Shown piece by piece: positions 34,032-42,636 of a stretch of DNA of 64,000 nucleotides. The position numbers and the translations under genes are program-made. How positions within the stretch are numbered: position 1 is the first letter of the stretch; every line of letters begins with the position of its first letter. The stretch is from Streptomyces sp. MNU76. GTDB lineage: Bacteria > Actinomycetota > Actinomycetes > Streptomycetales > Streptomycetaceae. The stretch is from the NCBI RefSeq assembly GCF_020982545.1, contig NZ_JAJKLK010000008.1, positions 248,001 through 312,000 on the forward strand, in the 5' to 3' direction. The notes beneath the pieces are model-generated. The model had not been told where the DNA came from and searched no databases. It saw only the letters and a program-made list of their open reading frames with translations.

Positions 34032-34736
34032 ATGAGACTGACTCCCACGGAGCGTGACCGGCTGCTGCTCTTCGGAGCCGCTGAGCTGGCCCGCGCCCGC
34101 CGTGCCCGGGGCTTGCGGCTCAACGTGCCGGAGGCGACCGCGCTGATAGCGGACACCGTCTGTGAGGCCGCCCGCGACGGTGCCCGGCTCGCGGAGGCCG
34201 TCGAGCGCGCCAGATCCGTGCTCGGCCCGGACGACGTGTTGCCAGGTGTCGCGGACGTCGTGACCGAGGTGCAGGTCGAGGCGGTCTTCGACGACGGTTC
34301 GCGGCTCGCCGTCGTGAGCGACCCGATCGGCGGGAGTCTCGGCGGGCGGGCTCCGGGCGCGCTGCTGCCGGGTCCCGAGCACACGGAGCCCGAGGCGACC
34401 GTCGGGCTGACGGTCACCAACACCGCCGCCGTGCCGGTCTCCGTCACCTCCCACTTCCACTTCTTCGAGGCCAACCCCCGGCTCGACTTCGCACGGGAGA
34501 GGGCCTACGGGATGCGGCTCGCCGTACCCGCCGGGTCGTCCGTGCGCTTCGGGCCGGGGGAGAGCCTCCAGGTCGGGCTCGTGCCCATCGGGGGCGATCG
34601 GATCGCCATCGGGTTCGCCGGTCTGGTCGACGGGGCACTGGACGCGCCCGGCGCCCGCGAGGAGGCACTGCGCCGCGCCGCCGCCTGCGGATACCTCGGC
34701 GTACCGGAGACACCTGATCAGGAGGTCGGGCGATGA
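34032..34736 (+). CDS. ureAB: Urease gamma-beta fusion subunit
   Basis: 234 residues. Residues 1-100 are urease gamma (MRLTPTERDRLLLFGAAELA, ARRARGLRLNVPEATALIAD); from about 105 urease beta follows (VTNTAAVPVSVTSHFHFFEA, NPRLDFARERAYGMRLAVPA, GSSVRFGPGE). Fused gamma/beta occurs in Helicobacter and some actinobacteria. It would package the alpha subunit. Overlaps the alpha gene by 4 nt (ATGA). No ureDEFG accessory genes are in the window, so nickel loading would have to use factors encoded elsewhere. Confidence 0.92.
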   Translation: MRLTPTERDRLLLFGAAELARARRARGLRLNVPEATALIADTVCEAARDGARLAEAVERARSVLGPDDVLPGVADVVTEVQVEAVFDDGSRLAVVSDPIGGSLGGRAPGALLPGPEHTEPEATVGLTVTNTAAVPVSVTSHFHFFEANPRLDFARERAYGMRLAVPAGSSVRFGPGESLQVGLVPIGGDRIAIGFAGLVDGALDAPGAREEALRRAAACGYLGVPETPDQEVGR

Positions 34737-36442
34737 GCCGCCCAGGAGGCCACCCCGCCGAGGCCCGCCGCCTCAGCCCGTACGAGTACGCCGCCACCCA
34801 CGGCCCGCGCGCGGGCGACCGGATCCGGCTGGGCGACTCCGGCCTGACGATCCGCGTCGGGTCCGACTCGCAGCGCTACGGTGACGAGTTCCTCGCCGGG
34901 TTCGGCAAGACGGCCCGGGACGGACTGCACCTCAAGGCGGCGGCCGTCCGGGACACCTGTGACGTGGTCATCAGCAACGTCGTCGTGATCGACGCGGTGC
35001 TGGGCATCCATAAGGTCTCCATCGGCATCAGGGAAGGCCGCATCTGCTCGGTCGGGCGGGCCGGGAACCCCGACACCCTCGACGGGGTCGACGTCGTCGT
35101 GGGCACCGGGACCTCGATCGTGTCCGGCGAGGGGCTCATCGCGACCGCCGGAGCCGTCGACACCCACGTCCACCTGCTGTCGCCACGGATCATGGAAGCC
35201 TCGCTCGCCTCCGGCGTCACCACGATCATCGGGCAGGAGTTCGGGCCCGTGTGGGGCGTCGGGGTCAACTCGCCGTGGGCGCTGCGGCACGCGTTCAACG
35301 CCTTCGACGCCTGGCCGGTCAACATTGGCTTCCTCGGCCGGGGTTCGTCCTCGCATGAGGCACCCCTGATCGAGGCCCTCACCGAGGGCGGCGCGTCCGG
35401 CTTCAAGGTGCACGAGGACATGGGCGCCCACACGCGTGCCCTGGACACCGCCTTGCGCGTCGCCGAGGAACACGACGTGCAAGTGGCCCTGCACAGCGAC
35501 GGATTGAACGAATGCCTCTCGGTCGAGGACACCCTGCGCGTGCTGGAGGGCCGGACCGTCCACGCCTTCCACATCGAGGGCTGCGGCGGCGGACACGTCC
35601 CGAACGTGCTGAAGATGGCCGGCGTCCCGAACGTCATCGGCTCCTCCACCAACCCCACCCTCCCCTTCGGCAGGGACGCCGTCGCCGAGCACTACGACAT
35701 GATCGTCTCCGCCCACGGCCTCAAGCCGGACCTGCCCGGCGACGCCGCCATGGCCCGCGACCGCATCCGCGCCGGGACCATGGGCGCCGAGGACGTGCTG
35801 CACGACCTGGGCGCGATCGGCATCACGTCGTCGGACGCGCAGGGGATGGGGCGGGCCGGCGAGACCGTCCGCCGTACGTTCGCGATGGCCGGGAAGATGA
35901 AGGCCGAGTTCGGGGCGCCCGACGACCACGACAACGAGCGCGTCCTGCGCTACCTGGCCAAGCTGACGATCAACCCGGCCATCGCGCACGGCCTCGCCCA
36001 CGAGGTGGGGTCGATCGAGGTCGGCAAGCTCGCCGACATCGTGCTGTGGCGGCCGGAGTACTTCGGCGCCAAGCCCCAGCTCGTGCTCAAGGCCGGCTTC
36101 CCGGCGTACGGCGTGGTCGGTGACCCGGGCGCGGCCACCGACGCCTGCGAACCCCTCGTCCTCGGCCCGCAGTTCGGGGCCCAGGGCGCCACGCCCGCCG
36201 ACATCTCGGTCGCCTTCGTCGCCCAGGCGGCACTCGACCAGGGAGGCGACGCGATGCCGACCCGGCGCCGCAGGGTCGCCGTACGGGGCACGCGCGGCAT
36301 CGGGCCGGCCGACCTGCGCCTCAACTCCCGTACCGGAGCGGTCGACGTGGACCAGCGCACGGGGCTGGTCACGCTCGACGGAGAGCCGCTGCGCTCCGAA
36401 CCGGCCGAGTCCGTCTCCCTCAACCGCCTGTATTTCCTCTGA
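34733..36442 (+). CDS. ureC: Urease-like alpha subunit with altered flap
   Basis: 569 residues, normal length. By alignment to Klebsiella UreC, nickel ligands are intact: His145/His147 (DTHVHLLSP), Lys225 (SGFKVHED, carbamylated in urease), His254 (VALHSD), His280 (HAFHIEG) and Asp368 (TSSDAQ); general acid His328 and Arg344 are also kept. But the flap Cys (Klebsiella Cys319) is Ala327 (SAHGLKPD instead of CHHLDPD), and the ureases' GTHATTCTPG segment is replaced by WGVGVNSPW. Such a protein may be a slower urease or act on a urea derivative. It is followed 26 nt later by agmatine deiminase in the same direction. Confidence 0.9.
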   Translation: MSRPGGHPAEARRLSPYEYAATHGPRAGDRIRLGDSGLTIRVGSDSQRYGDEFLAGFGKTARDGLHLKAAAVRDTCDVVISNVVVIDAVLGIHKVSIGIREGRICSVGRAGNPDTLDGVDVVVGTGTSIVSGEGLIATAGAVDTHVHLLSPRIMEASLASGVTTIIGQEFGPVWGVGVNSPWALRHAFNAFDAWPVNIGFLGRGSSSHEAPLIEALTEGGASGFKVHEDMGAHTRALDTALRVAEEHDVQVALHSDGLNECLSVEDTLRVLEGRTVHAFHIEGCGGGHVPNVLKMAGVPNVIGSSTNPTLPFGRDAVAEHYDMIVSAHGLKPDLPGDAAMARDRIRAGTMGAEDVLHDLGAIGITSSDAQGMGRAGETVRRTFAMAGKMKAEFGAPDDHDNERVLRYLAKLTINPAIAHGLAHEVGSIEVGKLADIVLWRPEYFGAKPQLVLKAGFPAYGVVGDPGAATDACEPLVLGPQFGAQGATPADISVAFVAQAALDQGGDAMPTRRRRVAVRGTRGIGPADLRLNSRTGAVDVDQRTGLVTLDGEPLRSEPAESVSLNRLYFL

Positions 36443-36467
36443 ATGTCACAGCCTGTGAGGATCACTC

Positions 36468-37517
36468 ATGTCTGCTGCCGCCGACGGCTTCCGCATGCCC
36501 GCCGAGTGGGCCCCGCACGAGCGCACCTGGATGGCGTGGCCGGGCCCGAACCCGACCTTCGACGACCCCGAGGACCTCGCCGCCGCGCGCACCGCCTGGG
36601 CCTCGGTCGCCCGCGCGGTGCGTCGCTTCGAGCCGGTGACGGTGGTGTGCGGCCCCGGACAGTCGGCCGAGGCGCGCGCTCTGCTCGGGCCCGGCGTAGA
36701 CACGGTCGAGCGGGACCTCGACGACGCCTGGATGCGCGACATCGGGCCCACGTTCCTCACCAACGACGCCGGTGAACTGGCCGCCGTCGACTGGACGTTC
36801 AACGGCTGGGGCGCCCAGCACTGGGCGCGCTGGGAGCACGACGCGAAGATCGCCGTGTACGTCTCCGACCTCGCGGGCTCGGCGAAGACGTACACCTCGG
36901 AGCTCGTCAACGAAGGCGGTGCCCTCCACGTGGACGGCGAGGGCACGGTCCTGCTGACGGAGACGGTCCAGCTCGGGCCGGAACGCAACCCGCACTGGAC
37001 CCGCGAGCAGGTGGAGGACGAGATCCACGCCCACCTCGGCACCCGAAAGGCGATCTGGCTGCCGCGCGGCCTCACCGCGGACTACCCCCCGTACGGCTAC
37101 GGCACCCTCGGCCATGTGGACATCGTCGCCGCGTTCGCCCGTCCCGGTGTGGTCGTGGCCCATGTGCAGCCGGACCCGGCCCACCCCGACCACGAGGTGA
37201 CGCAGGAGGTCGTCGGCTTGTTGAGGGCGCAGACCGACGCGCTGGGCCGCCGCCTGGAGGTCGTCGAGGTGCCCGCACCGACCGTCCTGGAGGCCGACGG
37301 CCACTGGGCCGACTACTCCTACATCAACCACTATCTCTGCAACGGAGGCGTCGTCCTGTGCGGCTTCGACGACCCCCGGGACGAGACCGCGGCCGACATC
37401 TTCCGCCGGCTGTTCCCGCAGCGGACGGTGACACTGGTCGACGCGCGGCCGGTCTTCGCGGGCGGCGGCGGCATCCACTGCATAACCCAGCAGCAGCCGA
37501 GGGCCGTGGTCAGGTAG
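36468..37517 (+). CDS. aguA: Agmatine deiminase family protein
   Basis: 349 residues from ATG 36468. The pentein fold motifs are clear: MPAEWAPHERTWMAWP at the start, RDLDDAWMRDIGPTF (guanidine-binding Asp), LVNEGGALHVDGEGT, GHVDIVAAF (catalytic His) and the nucleophile Cys338 in GGGGIHCITQQQPRA. It converts agmatine to N-carbamoylputrescine and ammonia. No N-carbamoylputrescine amidase (aguB) is next to it; instead it follows a urease-like enzyme, which hydrolyses ureido groups. Gly replaces the usual Asn three residues before Cys. Confidence 0.9.
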   Translation: MSAAADGFRMPAEWAPHERTWMAWPGPNPTFDDPEDLAAARTAWASVARAVRRFEPVTVVCGPGQSAEARALLGPGVDTVERDLDDAWMRDIGPTFLTNDAGELAAVDWTFNGWGAQHWARWEHDAKIAVYVSDLAGSAKTYTSELVNEGGALHVDGEGTVLLTETVQLGPERNPHWTREQVEDEIHAHLGTRKAIWLPRGLTADYPPYGYGTLGHVDIVAAFARPGVVVAHVQPDPAHPDHEVTQEVVGLLRAQTDALGRRLEVVEVPAPTVLEADGHWADYSYINHYLCNGGVVLCGFDDPRDETAADIFRRLFPQRTVTLVDARPVFAGGGGIHCITQQQPRAVVR

Positions 37518-37526
37518 AACGTACCG

Positions 37527-37976
37527 GTGAACGTACTGCAGCTCGACGAGATGCCCGAGTACCCCGGGTGGGACGGCCTTCCGGGCCCGGACGGCCGACG
37601 GCACGACCCGCCGAGCGTTCCGCGCGGGACGTACGTCGTCGACCCGCTCCCGTTCGGGGCGCCGTTCGAGCCGGTCGGTCCCGACGAGGAGTACGACGGG
37701 ATCGTGCCCGGCGGCATGTGGAAGTCCGACGAGCGGGGTTTCCTGGTCTCCGCCGGGCCGCGCGGCACCTACGTCCTGCACCCGGACGACGTCGTGGACC
37801 TCGCCCCGCATCCCGACCCGCACCGCCTCATCGGCTGCTGCGGGCCGGACGGCCAGGCCGGGTGCAACCACGTCTGCGCGTGCGGGGCCGAGGTCGCGAT
37901 CGTCGCCGCCGACTGCACGAGCGGCTACGAGACCCGGCTCGTCCCCGGTGCCGTGCGGGCGGAGGACGCCGAGTGA
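37527..37976 (+). CDS. Small Cys-rich protein of unknown function
   Basis: 149 residues from GTG 37527, 10 nt after the agmatine deiminase stop and overlapping the TetR gene by 4 nt. The N-terminal half is Pro/Gly/Asp rich (PLPFGAPFEPVGPDEEYDGI); the C-terminal half has six Cys in GCCGPDGQAGCNHVCACGAE and ADC, spaced as for a metal-binding or redox site. No signal peptide. I do not recognise the family. Its place inside the operon suggests a role in metal handling or as a partner of the urease-like enzyme, which is inference only. Confidence 0.7.
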   Translation: MNVLQLDEMPEYPGWDGLPGPDGRRHDPPSVPRGTYVVDPLPFGAPFEPVGPDEEYDGIVPGGMWKSDERGFLVSAGPRGTYVLHPDDVVDLAPHPDPHRLIGCCGPDGQAGCNHVCACGAEVAIVAADCTSGYETRLVPGAVRAEDAE

Positions 37977-38572
37977 GCACCCGCCGCCGGACCCCGCCCG
38001 CCCGCGAGGACGTCCTCGCCACCGCCATGGCGATGATCGCCGAGCGCGGTCTGGAGAAGCTCACCATGGCGGCGCTCGGCCGTGAGGTCGGGATGAGCAG
38101 TGGCCATCTCCTCTACTACTTCCACTCCAAGGACGAACTGCTGCTCCAGACCCTGGAATGGAGCGAGGGCCGGCTCGGTGCCGAACGCGGCCGGCTGCTG
38201 ACCCGCACCACCTCCGCACGTGAGCGGCTCGACGCGTACGTCGACCTGTACGTGCCCGACGGCCACCGGGACCCGCACTGGACGCTGTGGCTGGAGGTCT
38301 GGAACCGCTCGCAGAACGCCGACGACGCGGCCCGCGACCGACAGGCCGCGATCGAGGGCGTCTGGCACCGCGACCTGGTGGCACTGCTGGCGGAGGGCGT
38401 GTCGAGGGGCGAGTTCCGACGGGTCGACCCGGACCGTTTCGGCGCCCGGCTGCGGGCGCTGCTCGACGGGTTCTCCATCCAGGTGGCGATCGGGCTGCGG
38501 GGTACGGACCGGGCGCAAGTCATCCGCCACGTAAGGGAGTTCCTGGACGACAGCCTCCTCGCGTCCTCCTGA
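37973..38572 (+). CDS. TetR family regulator of the urease-like operon
   Basis: 199 residues from GTG 37973 (GTGA overlap with the gene before). Residues about 12-55 are the DNA-binding domain (LEKLTMAALGREVGMSSGHL, LYYFHSKDELLLQTLEW), similar to BetI-type TetRs. The C-terminal part binds an unknown ligand, possibly a polyamine or guanidine compound given the neighbours. It is the last gene of the unit beginning at 34032 and the likely reader of the TTAGAG palindromes. Confidence 0.88.
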   Translation: MSTRRRTPPAREDVLATAMAMIAERGLEKLTMAALGREVGMSSGHLLYYFHSKDELLLQTLEWSEGRLGAERGRLLTRTTSARERLDAYVDLYVPDGHRDPHWTLWLEVWNRSQNADDAARDRQAAIEGVWHRDLVALLAEGVSRGEFRRVDPDRFGARLRALLDGFSIQVAIGLRGTDRAQVIRHVREFLDDSLLASS

Positions 38573-38658
38573 GCAAACGTCCGGGGCGCACGCGCAGGTT
38601 GTACGCGGCACCGCGGATCCACCGTGTAGCGCTCACGGGAGCCCGCACACACGCTTCG

Positions 38659-38690
38659 CTCGATTCCATCGTCGTCGCACTTGAATCGAG
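38659..38690. promoter_or_regulatory. Inverted repeat upstream of Lrp gene
   Basis: CTCGATTC (38659-38666) and GAATCGAG (38683-38690) form perfect 8-bp arms with a 16-nt spacer, 69 nt before the Lrp start. Lrp-type proteins often use several spaced dyads. Confidence 0.45.
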
Positions 38691-38704
38691 CACATGGATC
38701 CGTC

Positions 38705-38727
38705 ATTGTGCTTGATGCAAGCGCAAT
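38705..38727. promoter_or_regulatory. Lrp-type operator palindrome
   Basis: Arms ATTGTGCTTG (38705-38714) and CAAGCGCAAT (38718-38727) flank a 3-nt centre, one mismatch over 10 pairs. It lies 32 nt before the Lrp start, fitting autoregulation. Confidence 0.6.
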
Positions 38728-38758
38728 GCCTGCCGTTCACGCAGGGGAGAGGTATCGC

Positions 38759-39199
38759 ATGGACGACATCGACCGGGCCATCCTGCGGGAGTTGCAGGTC
38801 GACGGCCGGATCCCCTACGCCGATCTGGGTCCCAAGGTGGGGTTGTCACCCTCGGCCGCGAGGCTCCGGCTGCAGCGGCTGATCGACACCAAGGCGGTCC
38901 AGGTCGTCGGAGTGACCGACCCGATGACCATGGGCCGGCAGACGATGGCACTCCTGGGCCTGCGCATCGACGGCGATCCCCGGGCGGTCGCCGATGAACT
39001 GTCCCAGCACGACGAAGTCGTGTACACGGTCCTGACAGCCGGCGGCTTCGACCTGTTCGCGGAAGTGGTGTGCCCTCAGCCCCGGGATCTTCTGGACTTC
39101 ATCAACGACGTCGTGCGGCCCGTCGAGGGTGTCGCATCCGTGGCGAACTTCCCCTACTTCGGCATTCACACGCACCGCTTCCTGTGGCACGTCGACTGA
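38759..39199 (+). CDS. Lrp/AsnC family transcriptional regulator
   Basis: 146 residues from ATG 38759, which has GGGAGAGG upstream; a longer frame from 38681 would read through the palindromic operator and is rejected. N-terminal winged helix-turn-helix (MDDIDRAILRELQVDGRIPY, LGPKVGLSPSAARLRLQRL), C-terminal RAM ligand domain (VVYTVLTAGGFDLFAEVVC). Probably regulates itself and the 985-residue fusion gene downstream in the same direction (268 nt away). Ligand likely an amino acid or amine. Confidence 0.9.
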   Translation: MDDIDRAILRELQVDGRIPYADLGPKVGLSPSAARLRLQRLIDTKAVQVVGVTDPMTMGRQTMALLGLRIDGDPRAVADELSQHDEVVYTVLTAGGFDLFAEVVCPQPRDLLDFINDVVRPVEGVASVANFPYFGIHTHRFLWHVD

Positions 39200-39466
39200 G
39201 GGTGTCGACCGAGGCGTCCGAGGGCCGTGTCCCGCGTCGTGGCGCAAGCGATCGAGGGGCACGGGTTTCGGTACGAGGCCGCCGACGCTCTCCGTAGGGA
39301 CGGCACCCCAGGAGACCTCCCGCTCGGGCGCGTCCAACACTCGCCCTGACGGAGCCGCTGACCCCGACCTCCGGATCCCGGCGCCTTGACCGGCTGCACC
39401 ACCTGGCGGAACACCACCTGTCCGAGCGTCCGAGCCCTGTTCGCCCACACCAGCCGAGGAACCCGC

Positions 39467-42424
39467 ATGCTGCCCGACGACTACCGCACGATCGACTTCT
39501 TCGCCGAGGAAGCCCTTCCCGCACCCCGCACGACGCCGGCCGAGGCCGAGCTCATCGCCGCCGAACACCTCGGCATCACCGCTCGCGCGCAGGCGCTGGG
39601 CAGCCAGCAGGACGCCAACTTCCTGCTGCACGCCGACGACGGGACGCCCGCGACGATCCTGAAGATCGCCAACCCCGCCTTCTCCACGGTGGAGATCGAT
39701 GCCCAGGACGCGGCAGCCGACCTGATCGCCTCGGCCCGCCCGGAACTGCGCGTCGCCACCGTCCTGCGCCGCCCCGACGGCTCCCCGCTGCGCACGACGG
39801 TGGACACCGAGAACGGTCCGGCCGTCGCACGCCTGCTGCGCCACCTGCCCGGCGGCACGCTCTCGGGACCACGGCACCTCTCACCCGGCACCGTGGCGGG
39901 CATGGGCACGATCGTCGGAAAGGTCAGCACCGCCCTGCGCGCCTTCCGGCACCCGGGCCTCGACCGGGTGCTCCAGTGGGATCCGCAGCACGCCGATCGC
40001 GTCGTCGCCAAGCTCGCCCGGCACATCGGCGAACCCGACCGGCGCGCCGCCGTGCAGACCGCGACCGCCGAGGCCTGGGCACACGTCCACAGGCTCGCCG
40101 CCGCGCTGCCGTCGCAGGCCGTGCACCTGGACCTCACCGACGACAATCTGGTCCGCTGCCCCGACAGCCGTCCGACCGTGCCGGACGGGGTCATCGACTT
40201 CGGCGACGTGACCACGAGCTGGGCGGTCGGCGAACTCGCCATATCACTGTCCTCGATGCTCCACCACGACGGCATCGAGCCTCACCACGTGCTGCCGGCC
40301 GTCCGCGCCTTCCACGCCGTTCGGCCGCTTTCCCCCGAGGAAGCCGAGGCGGTGTGGCCGCTCGTGGTCCTGCGCGCCGCCGTGCTGGTGGTCAGCGGGC
40401 GGCACCAGGCCACCGTCGACGAGGACAACTCCTACGCCAAGGACGCGCTCGACCACGAATGGCGCATATTCGCGCAGGCCACCCGGCTGCCCCTGCCGGT
40501 GATGATCCACCTCATCCGGGACGCGACGGGCATGGCCGACGTGCCTGCCCGGCCCGCGCAGGCCGACGTCCCGGCGCACCCTCTCCTGCGGGACCTCGCC
40601 GCCGAAGACATCACCCTCCTCGACCTGTCCGCCGAAGCCGATTCCATGGACCACGGAGCCTGGATCGACCCCGGCACCGAGGCCCGGCTGGTGACCTCCG
40701 CGCTCACGGACGGAGCGGACGCCGTCGCCACCCGGTACGCCCACGCGCGACTCACCGGGACACCGGCGCTGTCGGCGGAGTCCCCCGCCACGGTGCCCAC
40801 CGGGATCGACCTCTGGCTCGGCCGGGACGCCGTGGTCCAGGCGCCCGCCGCGGGGAAGGTCCTCGCCGCGGCGCCCGGCCACGTGGAACTCACCTACGGT
40901 GCGCAGGCGCTGTCGCTGTCCTTCTCCCGCGAGATCCAGCCCGTGGTCACCACCGGTGCGACGGTGCGGGCGGGCGAGGACATCACCCACCTCTGCTCCG
41001 GTGCCTCCCTCCACATCGCGCTGCGCGACCCCGACGGCCCCGCCGCACCGCGCCTGGTCCGTCCCGAGTACGCCGCCGCCTGGCTCGCGCTCACCGCCGA
41101 CCCCGCTCCACTCCTCGGCCTCGCCGTCGAATCCGACCGTACGCGCGAGAGGGACCTGCTCGACCGGCGTGACGCCGCGTTCGCCACCGTCCAGGAGCAC
41201 TACTACGCCGACCCCCCGCGTATCGAACGTGGTTGGCGCCACCATCTGCTGTCCGCCGACGGCCGGTCCTACCTCGACATCGTCAACAACGTCACCCCGC
41301 TCGGCCACGCCCACCCCCGCGTCGAGCGGGCGGTCTCCCGGCAGTTGCGGCGGCTCAACACCAACTCGCGCTTCCACTACGCCTCCGTGGTGGAGTTCAG
41401 CGAGCGCCTCGCCGCCCTCCTCCCCGATCCCCTGGACACGGTGTTCCTCGTCAACTCCGGTTCGGAGGCGGTGGATCTGGGCCTTCGCCTGGCCATCGGG
41501 GCCTCCGGAAGGCCCGACGTCGTCGCGCTGCGCGAGGCGTACCACGGCTGGACGTACGCCTCCGACGCGGTCTCCACCTCGCTCCAGGACAACCCGAACG
41601 CCCTGGCCACCCGCCCGAGCTGGGTGCACACCGTGGACTCGCCCAACTCCTACCGCGGCCGCCACCGCGGACCGGATGCCGCGCGCTACGCGCCCGAGGC
41701 CGTCGCGGTGATCGACGAACTGGCCGCCGCCGGCCGCCCGGCGGGAGCGTTGATCGGCGAGACCTTCTACGGCAACGCCGGTGGAGTCGCCCTGCCCGAG
41801 GGCTATCTCGCCCAGGTGTACGCGGCGGTACGCCGTCACGGCGGCCTGGCCGTCGCCGACGAGGTGCAGGTCGGATACGGCCGCCTGGGACACTGGTTCT
41901 GGGGCTTCGAGCAGCAGCAGGCCGTCCCCGACATCGTCTGTGTCGCCAAGGCCATGGGCAACGGGCACCCCCTCGGCGCCGTCATCACGTCCAGGGCGGT
42001 CGCGGACCGCTATCGCGACCAGGGCTACTTCTTCTCCTCCACGGGCGGCAGCCCCGTCTCCAGCATCGTGGGCCTCACCGTTCTGGACACCCTGCGCGAC
42101 GAGGACCTCCAGGGCAACGCGGCGCGTGTCGGCGGCCATCTGAAGAGCCGGCTCGAGGCACTGGCCGACCGTCACGGCATCATCGGCGCCGTCCACGGCT
42201 CGGGCCTCTACCTCGGCCTCGAACTCGTCCGGGACCGCGTCGGCCTGGAACCCGCCACGGAGGAGACCGCCGAACTCTGCGACCGCATGCTCGACCTCGG
42301 CGTGATCGTCCAGCCCACCGGGGACCACCTCAACATCCTCAAGATCAAGCCACCGCTGTGCATCGACACCACCGCGGCCGACTACTTCGCCGACATGCTC
42401 GACCTGGCCCTCACCCAACTCTGA
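39467..42424 (+). CDS. Kinase / M23-like / class III aminotransferase fusion enzyme
   Basis: 985 residues from ATG 39467 (CCGAGGA before it). Domains: residues about 20-330, aminoglycoside/choline-kinase fold (HLDLTDDNLV catalytic loop, GVIDFGDV metal motif); about 440-540, an M23/LytM-like beta-domain (GIDLWLGRDAVVQAPAAGKV, LHIALRDP); about 575-985, PLP-dependent class III aminotransferase (NSGSEAVDLGLRLA, EVQVGYGRLG, PLP-Lys in CVAKAMGNGHPLG). In animals, hydroxylysine kinase and a phospho-lyase of this aminotransferase fold act in sequence; a fusion suggests phosphorylation of a hydroxy-amine followed by PLP-driven phosphate elimination. True transamination is the alternative. Flanked by two Lrp genes. 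Confidence 0.88.
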   Translation: MLPDDYRTIDFFAEEALPAPRTTPAEAELIAAEHLGITARAQALGSQQDANFLLHADDGTPATILKIANPAFSTVEIDAQDAAADLIASARPELRVATVLRRPDGSPLRTTVDTENGPAVARLLRHLPGGTLSGPRHLSPGTVAGMGTIVGKVSTALRAFRHPGLDRVLQWDPQHADRVVAKLARHIGEPDRRAAVQTATAEAWAHVHRLAAALPSQAVHLDLTDDNLVRCPDSRPTVPDGVIDFGDVTTSWAVGELAISLSSMLHHDGIEPHHVLPAVRAFHAVRPLSPEEAEAVWPLVVLRAAVLVVSGRHQATVDEDNSYAKDALDHEWRIFAQATRLPLPVMIHLIRDATGMADVPARPAQADVPAHPLLRDLAAEDITLLDLSAEADSMDHGAWIDPGTEARLVTSALTDGADAVATRYAHARLTGTPALSAESPATVPTGIDLWLGRDAVVQAPAAGKVLAAAPGHVELTYGAQALSLSFSREIQPVVTTGATVRAGEDITHLCSGASLHIALRDPDGPAAPRLVRPEYAAAWLALTADPAPLLGLAVESDRTRERDLLDRRDAAFATVQEHYYADPPRIERGWRHHLLSADGRSYLDIVNNVTPLGHAHPRVERAVSRQLRRLNTNSRFHYASVVEFSERLAALLPDPLDTVFLVNSGSEAVDLGLRLAIGASGRPDVVALREAYHGWTYASDAVSTSLQDNPNALATRPSWVHTVDSPNSYRGRHRGPDAARYAPEAVAVIDELAAAGRPAGALIGETFYGNAGGVALPEGYLAQVYAAVRRHGGLAVADEVQVGYGRLGHWFWGFEQQQAVPDIVCVAKAMGNGHPLGAVITSRAVADRYRDQGYFFSSTGGSPVSSIVGLTVLDTLRDEDLQGNAARVGGHLKSRLEALADRHGIIGAVHGSGLYLGLELVRDRVGLEPATEETAELCDRMLDLGVIVQPTGDHLNILKIKPPLCIDTTAADYFADMLDLALTQL

Positions 42425-42632
42425 CGAGGACCGCGGCTGCGAAGTCCTCGGCGATCCGGTGCAACTCCCGTACGGCGGCCGGGCCGTCGGCTACGGGTTC
42501 GACACCGAGGCCGGGGACCACGAACGACCCCGCGCCGAGCGCGAGAGCGTCCCGCATGCTCGCCGCGATGGTCGCCGGGCCTACGGCGAGACCGAAGCGC
42601 CACGGGTAGTGCTCATGAACGCCACGATGTCA
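42411..42632 (-). pseudogene. Unidentified C-terminal coding remnant
   Basis: A minus-strand frame reads HYPWRFGLAVGPATIAASMR, DALALGAGSFVVPGLGVEPV, AAVRELHRIAEDFAAAVLVR and a stop at 42411-42413, inside the 3' end of the fusion gene. It has real-protein character (amphipathic helices, Gly turn) but no start and no upstream domain; another frame carries QLIDDIVAFM just before it. Probably the degraded tail of a lost gene. I cannot name the family. Confidence 0.35.
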
Positions 42633-42636
42633 TCGA

